Assembly: GCA_963575745.1 (NCBI GenBank)
Contig: CAUYUJ010021693.1
Span: forward strand, 444,768-508,767
From: Prorocentrum cordatum
Lineage: Eukaryota; Sar; Dinophyceae; Prorocentrales; Prorocentraceae
Length of the DNA stretch: 64,000 nucleotides
Reading direction: 5' to 3'
The position numbers and the translations under genes were made by a program. Shown here piece after piece: positions 53,891 through 64,000 of this stretch (within the stretch, counting starts at the first letter, position 1; each line of letters opens with the position of its first letter). The notes under the pieces were generated by a model. It saw only the letters and a program-made list of their open reading frames with translations. It did not search any database and was not told where the DNA came from.

Positions 53891-56800
53891 CTACCGCCGC
53901 AAGGCGGAGATCAGGTTCGCCGCGATGTGCTCTGGCGGCAGGGCGGGAAAGCTGACAACTGCGCAAACGGGCGCGAGCAGCGGCAAAGGTGAAATCTGGC
54001 GGCGCGGAATCGAGCGACCCGATGCTGCGGCAGAGGTGCGTCGCCGCGAACAGAGCTCTTGGACGACGTCGGCGCCGAAGCGACCAATGACGACGAGAGT
54101 GGCGGGGTCGTCAGGGATCGCCCGCCCGATGGTGCAGGAGATGGCCCGAACCATGCGACAGCGTGACATGTAATGCTTGAAGTCGTCGTTGCATGGATCC
54201 ACTGCTCCACAAGCATGAGCGCCAGGACGATCGCACGGGCCGCTTCCACCTCGAGCACGACAGTCCGGGCGGCAGCCAAACGCGCACGGGCTCTGTCCAG
54301 CTGGATGGGCGACGCGCCGGGAAGCGAGCCACCCTCCTGCCCGAGAACCCGCCGTGGCCCGGGAGAATGGCGCGCGGAAGCAGCTGGCGACGAGCCCCCA
54401 ATGAATCTGCGCGATATCATCTCCGAGGCAAGGCCACCAAGAGGAAGGGCGAACGGCGCAGAGCTCGCGCGCGCGGTCGCCGCCAGAAGCACGCAACACA
54501 GCATCGCAGCGCGCCGATGCCGATGACGAACTCCAGGGGGGCGGGCGGGGGGGCGCGCGGGCGCTGCAGAAGAGCAACGCGCGCCGCAATGGAGTAACGA
54601 TCGCGGGCGGCTCCAGCAGCAGCGTCGGCCAGATCTCCCACGACAGCCGGGGCCCGCCAGAATGGCGGGCAAGGAGGGCCAGCGAAGCGTGGCGAGGGCG
54701 CGATCAGATCCGAAAGATCCCGGCGCATCTGGATGACTTCATAAAATTCGCGCACGTCCCGGGAAGGCGACGGACGCAGCGCGAGCAGGGATGGAAGCCA
54801 AGAGCCCCGCCCAGGAGGCGATGCGAGGACGGCGCCACTGCTGGGGTCGAGGCCAATCTCGGACTCTGAGCGCGCCGCTGGGGAAGCGAAAGACAGGCGC
54901 GCCGCGCCGCGCTTCCCCCGTCGAGAACTCGGCGGGGGCGCGGGCGAACTGCGCCACGTAGCTCAGGACTGGCGCAGCGCGCGCGTTGTTGATGGCTGAC
55001 ATCGACGCCGGGGTCGCGCCATTGCCGGCAGCCCGAGCCCCTGCTCGGAGCTCGGCGAATGGCCCCGCCCATGAGTCCAGAGGGGGAGCGCCGGGGCCAA
55101 GTTGCAAGCCTGGGCCTAGATGCGCAAGCTGCGCGACGACCTGGACACCGCTCCAAGCAGGGACAATATGACGCATGGCCTCGGCAAGGGCGCGGGCGAC
55201 CTGGTCGGAGAACGCGGCGCGCAGATGTTGCGCGCGGGCGCCTCGAGCGCCAACGCTGCGGACGCCGCGGCGCTTTTCATGGCGCAGCGAAGACGCCGAA
55301 GAGCGCGAAGTCCAGCAAGAGCAGCTCGAACGTCGTCAGCGCGCGCCCTGGCGACGCCCAGGCCCTGGCGATCGACGTTGCACGACGGGTCGTTGAGGGG
55401 CGGGGCAGCGTCGACGCGAGCGGCGATTCAGAGAGGGCAATCTCGCGCAATACCACTCCTGATCACGAATAGGCGCTGGGCCCGCGCGGGGGGGAGACGA
55501 CAGCCTCCGCCGAAGAGCACGTGGCCCATGCTGCGCAACGCGGCGAGAATGATAGGCTGGCGGAGCGATGGGAGAGCTCGGCCACAGTCCAGGCTCACCG
55601 GGACAGGCATCCGCGTAGATGCCGGCGGATGAGCAGGGCACTCGCGCGCCGCGGCAACCAGCTCGCATGTGTCGAGGCCGAAGTTCCGCCCGCGGATGGA
55701 GCCGCGCTGATTGAGCGGCGCCGCCCGGGCGAAGGCAGGGCCCAATGCAGCGCGGAGCGCGGAAGCGAATCTCCCGGCGCCGGTGCCCCGCATGCCGAGA
55801 TCGGGCACCTTGGAGGCTTCGCGGGCGCAGGGGCCGCCCGGGCCATCGTCGGGGGCCACGCCCTCCGGGGGGAACGACTGGAGAGAGACACGCCCGCCGA
55901 GGCAGACAGAGATCGCGCGCCCAGGAGCCGCGCCATGACGTCGCGCAGCAATGTCAGGCCTTCGCGACGGGCAGTCCAATCTGCGCACGGTAAACAATCC
56001 ACGCCAGGCGCGGAGCGGGCAGCTTTCGACGCCGCGCGAGTCAGGTGGGAGAACGCGGGCGGCCAGACGTCGGTGAAGTCAGCAATCGGGCCAACGCGCC
56101 GGAGGCAGCGATCGGCATCGCGCACAGCCCACGACTTCGCCGAGAAGACTGGCCTCCAGATGTCGACAAGAGCTTGGAGACGCTAATCAGGAACGGGATG
56201 AAAGCGACCACCGCTGCGAATAGGGTCGCAGAATGAGGCCACGAGATGATGGGGGCCACAGGCGCGCGCGACGCACGAGAGCGGAAAGTTGCGCGCGAGC
56301 GCGCGCAGGCGACAGCCGTGCCTCGTCAGGCGCAGATCCGATGCATTGTCTGAAGCAGTCCGCAGCCAGCTTCACGCTGGAATCGAACTGAACATTGGTG
56401 GAGGGGCCCTGGACGCAACAGCGCCACGCTGCAGCCATCCGCGCGCATTTAAATCCACGGCCAGCGCGCGCGAACGAAGAAAGCGCGCAGCAAGCCGATC
56501 ATCTCGACGCCAAACACAGCGCGCCATACTGCGTGCAAATTGACGCCGAGCACGTAAATATCGCGGCTACTGGGCAGCATGGCGGTCGCGAGCTTCACGG
56601 GCAGCCTCCCGCAAGAGGTTCTTGCAGCGCTCGAGCCGGCGCGGCGGCGACAGCGCGTGCACGTTGTCCTCCTCGATGAACTCGCTGATGATGCGCTTGG
56701 ACATGGGGTTCTTGAAGACGTGGGGCGGGATTCACTGATGTTCCGGAGGGCGCGCAGCACGATGGGCGAAAGACACGAGAGGAGCGGCATAGTCGCTCAC

Positions 56801-57539
56801 CCTCTGCTCGCTCAGGGCGGCCCTCGCAACTGGCGCTCGAGAAGATCTGGCAGAGCATCCACCCTGGCCAGCTGCAAAAGAAGCGGTCGACGATGGCGAC
56901 GGCTTTGCTTTCCTCGCGGAGGCGCGCGGGGTCGCTGCCGGACACCTCCACGAGCGACGACAAGGTGGGAATCCATCAGAGGGCACGCGCATCAGCGCTG
57001 GGTCGAGGCTGGCGCCGCGGTGCAGGAGCGCGCAGGGGAAGGGCCACATCTGCCGCGAAGTTGAAGTCGCCGTGGACGACAACCAACCGAAAGGTAGGAT
57101 CTGCGGCGGCGTGGACATTGTAGTGGTGGGTGGTCATTGGGCCGGCGGAGATTACGACGCGAAGAGCGCGGCCACGGTCGAGAGAAGAACCATATGACGA
57201 GAACCAAAAGCAACACCAGGGAGAACAGCAGCAACTCCACCTCTGACACGCCCGCCGCGGTCAGAGCCACAAATCGTAGAGTGCACCAGAATGAGGAAGG
57301 ACCCGGCGAAGGAACGATTCGAATTGACGTCGATCTGACTGTAGCTCCTGGAAGGCGCAGATTGACTCGGACAGCCGGAGGCGTGACGCGCATTTGTACT
57401 TGATGTTCGCCTTGGCGCCCCGGCACTGCAGCGACGCACGGATTCCACGACACGAAACGCAACTGCGAACAGGCAGCTGCAGTCGGAGAGGCAGGTGGCG
57501 GCAGGCTCAGCATCAGGAGCAAGAATAGGGGCCACAATG

Positions 57540-57540
<1 letters not shown>
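53891..57540 (-). pseudogene. LINE-like ORF2: endonuclease and reverse transcriptase, decayed
   Basis: In order on the minus strand: an endonuclease/exonuclease/phosphatase-type motif VVVHGDFNFAAD (GDFN at about 57057-57074), then a linker with IPPHVFKNPMSKRIISEF. RT motif A follows as DCGRALPSL (55563-55589), motif B as FVIRSGIARDCPL ending at 55431, and motif C as ARADDV (about 55330-55346). The thumb-side motif is RAAPVLSYVAQF near 54970. The pieces lie in different frames with in-frame TGA at 56732 and 55428 and TAG at 56567. Catalytic residues are mostly preserved in the pieces. It nicked target DNA and reverse-transcribed element RNA when active; as read it is dead. Confidence 0.7.
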
Positions 57541-58801
<1,261 letters not shown>

Positions 58802-58849
58802 GAGGCGCTGCGGGCGGAAGCAGTTACAGTACGCACGGAAGGCGCACGG

Positions 58850-58914
58850 CTTCGGCTTTTGGCTTGAGCCAAAATGGCTTGAACCAAACTGGCTTGAGCC
58901 GAAATGGCTACGGA
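58850..58914 (-). other. Tandem relict spliced leaders (three clear, one doubtful)
   Basis: Read on the minus strand: 58893-58914 is a full 22-nt DinoSL with one mismatch (TCCGTAGCCATTTCGGCTC then AAG). 58878-58892 is CCAGTTTGGTTCAAG, a diverged 15-nt SL tail. 58863-58877 is CCATTTTGGCTCAAG, a perfect 15-nt SL tail. 58850-58862 is a doubtful fourth remnant. The 15-nt spacing is what is known to result when the AG inside an older SL is used as the trans-splice acceptor in the next cycle. It sits just upstream of the ORF1 ATG. Confidence 0.9.
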
Positions 58915-58919
58915 AACAG

Positions 58920-60300
58920 AGAGAAAGAGAGAGAGAGAGAGAGATAAAAAGAGGGAGCGGGAAAGGGGAACCGGGGAGGGAGAGGGGAGGGCGAGGGTAG
59001 CGGTATCAGTAATGACCTGCTCCTCATTCAGAGGATGAGGCCGAGAGGGTCGGCGGCGCGCCCATGGGAAAAGGCAGGACTAGGGCGACGAAATCGATAC
59101 ATATCGACGGTCGGGTCTAGGACAGCAGAACGCCCTGCAAGAACATGAGACCCTCCGCCGGCCAGAACACACAGAACATACAAGGCTATCCTCCCCAGGA
59201 TGCAAAAGAGAAAGGAACAAACACAAAGAACATTCGGGTGCACTACCCGAAGTGACCCCGATCTTACACCTCGGTCCGACCGTACTGCTCCCTGGCCAGG
59301 CCCATCCTGAACCCAGCGGCGATGCATATGCCACGCCCGCCTGGCTTGGCCAAGAGGGCGTGTATACAGCTCCTGGGCCCAGGGAGGGCCTGACCAGAGG
59401 GGCAGTAGATATGCATAGACTTCGTCGCCCGCAGGACGTGATTTTTCACGTCGGGTGCCGCCTTACCCTTGGGCTTCGGAACGGAAGGCGTCCGAGGAGT
59501 CCCGCCGCCCTCTGAAGGCCTGCCCCCTCTCACTGCCCCCATCGGCGCGGCACCCGAGAGGGCAGCGGGCAGTCGGCTTCGGACACGGGCGGCGCCCGAA
59601 GAAAACAGCAACGACGGTCGGATCAGGCTGATTCCGAGCTTCCGTTTCACGGCTCCCATCTCTTTGTCCAGCGGCGTGCTCCTGCGCGTCCCGGATCAGG
59701 GAGCTCCCCATGGGGCTACGCGTTTGAGGGGTGCGCCAAACTGGGGTGGTGGGAGAGAGGAAGGAGGAGGGGGCGGGGGGAAGGAAGGAGGGAAGGGTGG
59801 AGGACGCCCCGCGCTGCTGACTCAAAACGAGGACCAAACTCACCACAGGACAAGTCGGGACGAAGAGCAAGTCCCGAAGAATGGGTTGAGACCTCGGGGG
59901 ACCGCGTTGCAAGCACTGACGACGTCGGGGGTCTGGAGGCCCACCAACTGCGAGGCGAAGATTTATCCATAACAACCACCTGCGGGGTCGATCTTCGGAG
60001 GCCTCGGCACGCGGTGGATACGGGTAGGTTTGGCGCTCCCCTGGGGCCCGAATCTACCCTGGGCTTCTTAATAAGCGTGGGGGGTACCCCCCCGACCGGG
60101 GTCAACCTCGCCTCGTCGTCGCGCTGCGACGGGGGTCGGAGCGCCTTTGGCGCGCGGTGCCTGCCCGCGACGGGGGTCGATGTGGGGCTGTCGGCGGGGG
60201 TGACGCCCCCCCGACGCTTATTAAGAAACTCGGAGTGTGTATCCACAGCCCAGGGCCGAGGTCCCCTGAGATTGGATCGATCCCCCAGGCGATGGTGCTG
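58920..60300. other. Region without supported gene
   Basis: Contains a purine-rich GAGAGA tract at 58919-58950 and G-rich purine at 58955-58995. A single copy of the GGAGCTCC minisatellite unit lies near 59698-59746. No gene frame is supported. Confidence 0.5.
59698..59746 (+). repeat. Solo unit of the ~85-bp GGAGCTCC minisatellite
   Basis: GGGAGCTCCCCATGGGGCTA followed by GAGGGGTGCGCCAAACTGGG matches the unit of the arrays at 19.9 and 53.3 kb, but stands alone. Confidence 0.7.
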
Positions 60301-60325
60301 GACAAAATCCTCGCCTCGGGCCAAG

Positions 60326-60587
60326 TGGCGCTGCCGCCGTCAACGTCGTCGTCCCCATCGTCGTCGCCGTCGTCGTCGCCGTCGCCGCCGCCGCCGCCGT
60401 GGTCGCCGTCGTCGCCGTCGTCGTCGTCTCGTAGTCGTCGTCGGTCGTCGGTCGGCGGTCGTCAGTCGTCGGTCTTCGGTCGTCGGTGCCGTTGTCGTCG
60501 TCGTTGTCGCCTCGGACCAAATGGCGCTGGTGCTGTCGCCGTCGCCGTCGCCGCCGCCGCCGTCGCCGTCGCCGCCGTCGCCGTCGC

Positions 60588-60633
<46 letters not shown>

Positions 60634-60700
60634 GTTGTGGTCTCTGTCGTCGTGGCCGTTGTCGTCACCGCCGTCGTGGTCGCCGTCGATGCGGGCCTCG
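60326..60700 (+). repeat. GTC/GCC trinucleotide-rich region
   Basis: Irregular CGTCGTCGCC, GCCGTCGCC and TCGGTCGTCGG words over 370 bp. Open frames give poly-Val/Ala/Ser/Arg depending on phase and are artefacts. Confidence 0.85.
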
Positions 60701-60719
60701 CAACTGGGGACGGAGCAGG

Positions 60720-60870
60720 TGGGGTCCGAGGATCGCGTCGCATCGCCGATGCATCGGCGGTGAGTCGGCGACGGCGGGATGGAGAGAGACAGGTTCCTGA
60801 TCGTGCCAATCGCCGGTGCTCTTGCGACGGCGGGACGGACAAGAGCGGGCTCCTGATCGCGCCACATCGC
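60720..60870. repeat. ATCGCCGATGCATCGG repeat, diverged copy
   Basis: GTCGCATCGCCGATGCATCG and CCACATCGCCGATCAGGCGC words with GGTCCGAGGATCGC-like flanks match the block at 51.72-51.90 kb. The long palindrome is not preserved. Confidence 0.65.
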
Positions 60871-61250
60871 CGATCAGGCGCAGTCCTCCGACCCTGGCTG
60901 CTCCGCCCCCGTTTGGAAGGCCTGGGAATGCAGGGCCGCGACGGCGCCTCGTCGGCCAGGTTCCCAGTCGGTCTCGGTCGTTCGAGAGCGCTATGAAGTA
61001 TCCGGGTCCCAGACCCCCAGGACCATCCGAACCCCGAAAGGGAAGGGGTTGACGGGGTAACGCGCTCTCAGCATACCCTCTCCAGGTTTGGATGGGGCGC
61101 TGCGAGACCCATAAAAGACCGCACACTTCCCCTCCAGAAAGAGGGGGGGAGGGGGAGGTGCCGCCGAGGCCAAGGTTTTCCTGGTGGGGTGCGGATGGTT
61201 CTGCCGTCTGGCGGCACGAACGAAGAAGGTGGTAGGGGGAGGGGGGAAGC

Positions 61251-61342
61251 CTTCTGAGAAGGAGGCTGCTTCTTAGAAGGCGCTAGCCTTACATCTATAG
61301 ACAAGGCCTGCGCCTTCTGAGAAGCAGCCTCCTTCTCAGGAG
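61251..61342. repeat. 92-nt hairpin with 33-bp arms
   Basis: Arms 61251-61283 and 61310-61342 are reverse complements with only two mismatches, around a 26-nt loop. Each arm is itself partly palindromic (CTTCTGAGAAGG, GCTTCTTAGAAGGC). The words are those of the repeats at 23.5 and 52.1 kb, so it may be a condensed member of that family or a foldback element. Confidence 0.85.
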
Positions 61343-61559
61343 CATTCCCCCCTCCCTCTGACCCCCCTCTGCACGTGGCCGAGCCGGTGTCCCCAGACCC
61401 GCTCGCGCCCTGACCAAAATCCCAACGGACGGCTCTTGGACCTTCTCGGCCTCCCAGGGGAGCCTTGCCGGGCACTCGGACCGTCAGAAGAAGGGCTGGG
61501 GACGCGCTAACCCAGAACAGCGCTGACATGGGTCAGCCAAGGCAGGAGATCCCAGAGAA

Positions 61560-61760
61560 TAGAATCTATACGTCGGAGCGGCGATCAAGATGAATCGGAT
61601 CGGCGGAAATCTGTGGCCGAGTCGGGAAAAGTCGAATCGAGGTTTCCACTGAAGAATCGGATCCCAAATCGGAATCCGACATCGAATCGAATCGGAATCG
61701 GAACCCGTCGAAATCAAATCGAATCGAGTCGGCGGCATCGAAACGAGCCCTGTGAGGGTC
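61560..61760. repeat. Degenerate GAATCGGATCGG repeats
   Basis: Overlapping ATCGGAATCG, AATCGAATCGG and CGAATCGAG words; similar patches lie at 15.05, 25.5 and 62.4 kb. No gene. Confidence 0.7.
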
Positions 61761-62184
61761 GGGGACGCGCTCACGCGGGTCAGCGCTGACCCGGGTCGGC
61801 CGAGGCCAGGTCGCAAACCCCCGCTGGCCGCATGGTAGCTTCCACAGAATCGAGGCCAGCGTCGACCCCGAGTGACCGGCAAAGAGAAGCGCGGGTCACA
61901 CGCACGATGGCATGGGCGACCTTACGCCGCGGCTTACGCCGGCCGCCAGCGTGGCGTTCCGCGTGGGGGAAGCTTACGCGCGACCTTACGCGGGAGGCTT
62001 ACGCGCAAACGTCGGCGCTATCGACCCTGTTTTCTTCCGTCGCTCATGTGGCTCCCAAGCCCGGGTCGGCTAGAAGGGTTGGCTGACCCCCGTGAGCACT
62101 TACCTCCGTCACGTGATCCCCGAGACGGCTCGGGACAAGGAAGGCGGCAACAGGGAGAAGGCCTCGAGACATCCACGCCCAGAA

Positions 62185-62345
62185 CGCCTGACGTCGTGAT
62201 CTCTTAACAGCATTACTTCCTAGAGATCTGGGACCCCTACTCGGGGCCCAACCGCTGTCCTGGGCCGCTGTTTGACGGCCCGCGCGGGCCCAGCACGGGC
62301 CCCCGGAGGCCAGACACTGGCCAAAAAGCCATCCGCTGCAGTCTG
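62185..62345 (+). repeat. ~160-bp repeat, copy 1
   Basis: GACGTCGTGATCTCTTAACA, ATCTGGGACCCCT and GCCCCCGGAGGCC blocks align with 63225-63380 in the same order. Confidence 0.65.
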
Positions 62346-63224
62346 GTTCACGACCCGGGCATGTCAGGTCGGGGCGCGCCCCCGCTGTGAAAACGCGTCG
62401 GGCACCATCGGACCGACGGAACATCGGAATCGAATCGGATCGATCAGTTCGAAGAGGATCCTGCACTCCGAACTCCGCGGATGCCTTCGTGGGTGCTTCT
62501 GGCCCTTCGGGCCTGTGCCCAGACACTTCCCTGGAGATAACATCTCGTCCCGGCTCCATTCAAGATGGCCCTGGGGCCGAAAAGCTGACACCACAGGAGA
62601 CCCAAACCTGGAGACACATACCTTGGGTGAAAACAGTCAGCACGCCAGATGTCTGTGCTTTCTCTGAGCGTCCAAGTAGCCTCGAGCACGTCCATATCCC
62701 CAAGGTCGACGGGCACAAGACCATGACAGTCGTCTTGGGGAAGAGCCCTCACACACTGAGGAGATCTTTAGTTTTTGCACCGATATGACGATTATGTGCA
62801 TACATGTTCGTTGCGGGGTGGGGATCGAAGACGGCTCGGTGACAGACAGCCCATACGATCACCTTTGACATCCAAAAAACCTCACCGCACGGTCCGTCAC
62901 CGGGACCTTGGAGGCCCTGGACTCCCAGGACACCCTCGGAGAACGACCAAGTCCCCAACACCGTGCTCCCACCCCGAATCCCCACCGATGTGGGACTTGT
63001 CGGAGGGGGGCCACGTGAGACAACATCGGCTCTCTACGTGGCCCCAAAAGTAGCAAAATCTGTCCGCGACCTCTCCCGAGGTCCATCCTGACCCTTGTTT
63101 AGAGCCGGTTCCTCCGTAGCGACGAGAAGCCTCCAAAAGGCCTATCGAAGACGGAAAACCGCCAGGGAGGGCTACCGCTGTCTCGACTGAACCTCCTGCA
63201 AACTTCCGACTGTTTCGGGCCAGA

Positions 63225-63380
63225 TATCCGACGTCGTGATTTCTGACAAACTGGCCTCCCAAGACGTCTGGACCCCTTCCGTCCCCGGGGCCGGCCATCC
63301 TGAGCCACTTTCTCTACGGCCCTGCGGTGCCCGGCGAAGGCCCCCGGAAGCCGAAAACTCAAAACCACTTCCCGCCATTT
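63225..63380 (+). repeat. ~160-bp repeat, copy 2
   Basis: Second copy: GACGTCGTGATTTCTGACAA, GTCTGGACCCCTT and GGCCCCCGGAAGCCG. The two are direct repeats about 1 kb apart with no gene between them. Confidence 0.65.
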
Positions 63381-63580
63381 TACAGTCAATACCAGTCCAC
63401 AAGAAACACATCGAAAGAAACAAAACCCAGAAAATCGCTGACGTTTCTTGGGACAGGATTAGGTTTCTTGCTTAGCGGCTGCCAGCGAAGAAACTCAGGG
63501 TACTCTGGACCAGGCAGTTTGTTCAAGCCTTCCATGCGAACACAAACCAAAAAACCGAGGGCACCCAGGGCACCTTGTTT

Positions 63581-63788
63581 GGGTGACCCCAAAGGGGTCC
63601 AGCTGCAAGGGGGTGGTGCAATAGATTTGGGGCAATTGTTTTGCAAATGTATTGCGCTGGAGAAAAGTATCGCATTGTATTGCAACGAATGTATCGCATG
63701 CAAAAATCCAGCAATACATTTGCGCCCCCTATTGCACCAAATCTGTTGCACCACCCTCGTGTCGCTGGACCCCCTTTTGGGTCAACCC
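63581..63788. mobile_element. 208-bp foldback (MITE-like) element
   Basis: Terminal inverted repeats of about 75 bp (63581-63655 and 63711-63788) match at roughly 85 percent by eye. They begin GGGTGACCCC / GGTTGACCC-type and end at ATGTATTGC. The 55-bp centre is AT-rich and repeats a GTATCGCAT / GTATTGCAA word. ACCTTG occurs just outside both ends (63572-63577 and 63790-63795) but not flush with them, so a target duplication is only possible. It has no coding capacity. Confidence 0.75.
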
Positions 63789-64000
63789 GACCTTGGCAGA
63801 ACGAAGGGGGGTTCTTGGCATGGGCTTCCTCTGCATTTTCACAATGGGAGGAAGATGGGGGTCCTCCAAACTTTTTTATTTCTGGTTCGGAACGGCGCGG
63901 GTCGGCCTCGGGACGGTGCGGGCCAGGCCCGCCAGGATATCGGCACAGCCAGCGCGCGCGCGGGCGCGCGCGACAACGGCGCACCGCGGGCCTCCGGCGA

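Overview
This window looks like nuclear DNA of a dinoflagellate. The main evidence is three relict copies of the dinoflagellate spliced leader (DinoSL) fossilised in genomic DNA at 14285-14303, 43728-43749 and 58850-58914. It is supported by very GC-rich, repeat-dominated DNA and by several retroelement and protein families that I associate with dinoflagellate genomes. I see no rRNA, tRNA or ordinary housekeeping gene. Almost all coding-like sequence is mobile or retroposed, and most of it is broken.

Layout: (1) 1-6.66 kb, minus strand: a very long unrecognised protein-coding frame (about 2,000 or more codons, leaving the window on the left) with a zinc ribbon and a RING-like motif. It is split by three in-frame TAG codons and two frame changes. 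(2) 6.8-11.7 kb, minus: a nearly whole retroelement with a Gag-like ORF, then in the same frame a polyprotein with a DUF4326-like motif, a C5-methyltransferase-like domain, reverse transcriptase and RNase H. (3) 12.1-14.3 kb, minus: a low-complexity ORF with duplicated modules that begins at a DinoSL relict. (4) 14.4-23 kb: microsatellites, minisatellites, a ~340-bp satellite, an ~85-bp minisatellite and a duplicated ~560-bp unit. (5) 23.4-43.6 kb: trinucleotide arrays (TCC, CAA, CGG), four ~0.6-kb CGG-rich tandem units, G/C-rich minisatellites, a telomere-like patch followed by 1.5 kb of heptamer repeats, a ten-copy 53-bp array, and a composite repeat present in both orientations. (6) 43.7-45.8 kb, plus: a DinoSL-tagged retrocopy of a dinoflagellate-restricted protein. 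(7) 46.6-49.8 kb, minus: a decayed reverse-transcriptase element. (8) 51.7-53.8 kb: palindromic and minisatellite repeats. (9) 53.9-58.9 kb, minus: a decayed non-LTR (LINE-like) element, ORF1 and ORF2, preceded by three or four tandem DinoSL relicts, so it went through repeated trans-splicing and reinsertion. (10) 59-64 kb: trinucleotide arrays, a 92-nt hairpin and a 208-bp foldback element.

The observation that links the units is the kind of stop codon interrupting them. In eleven places the same reading frame runs on both sides of a stop, and the stop is TAG. TGA is found this way five times (one is the gag/pol boundary, two are in the low-complexity ORF, two in the decayed LINE ORF2) and TAA never. 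Recognised catalytic motifs survive on both sides in the best-preserved element. This could be UAG recoding or readthrough, or CAG-to-TAG decay in a GC-rich methylated genome; the sequence alone does not decide. All frames were read by eye, without database searches.
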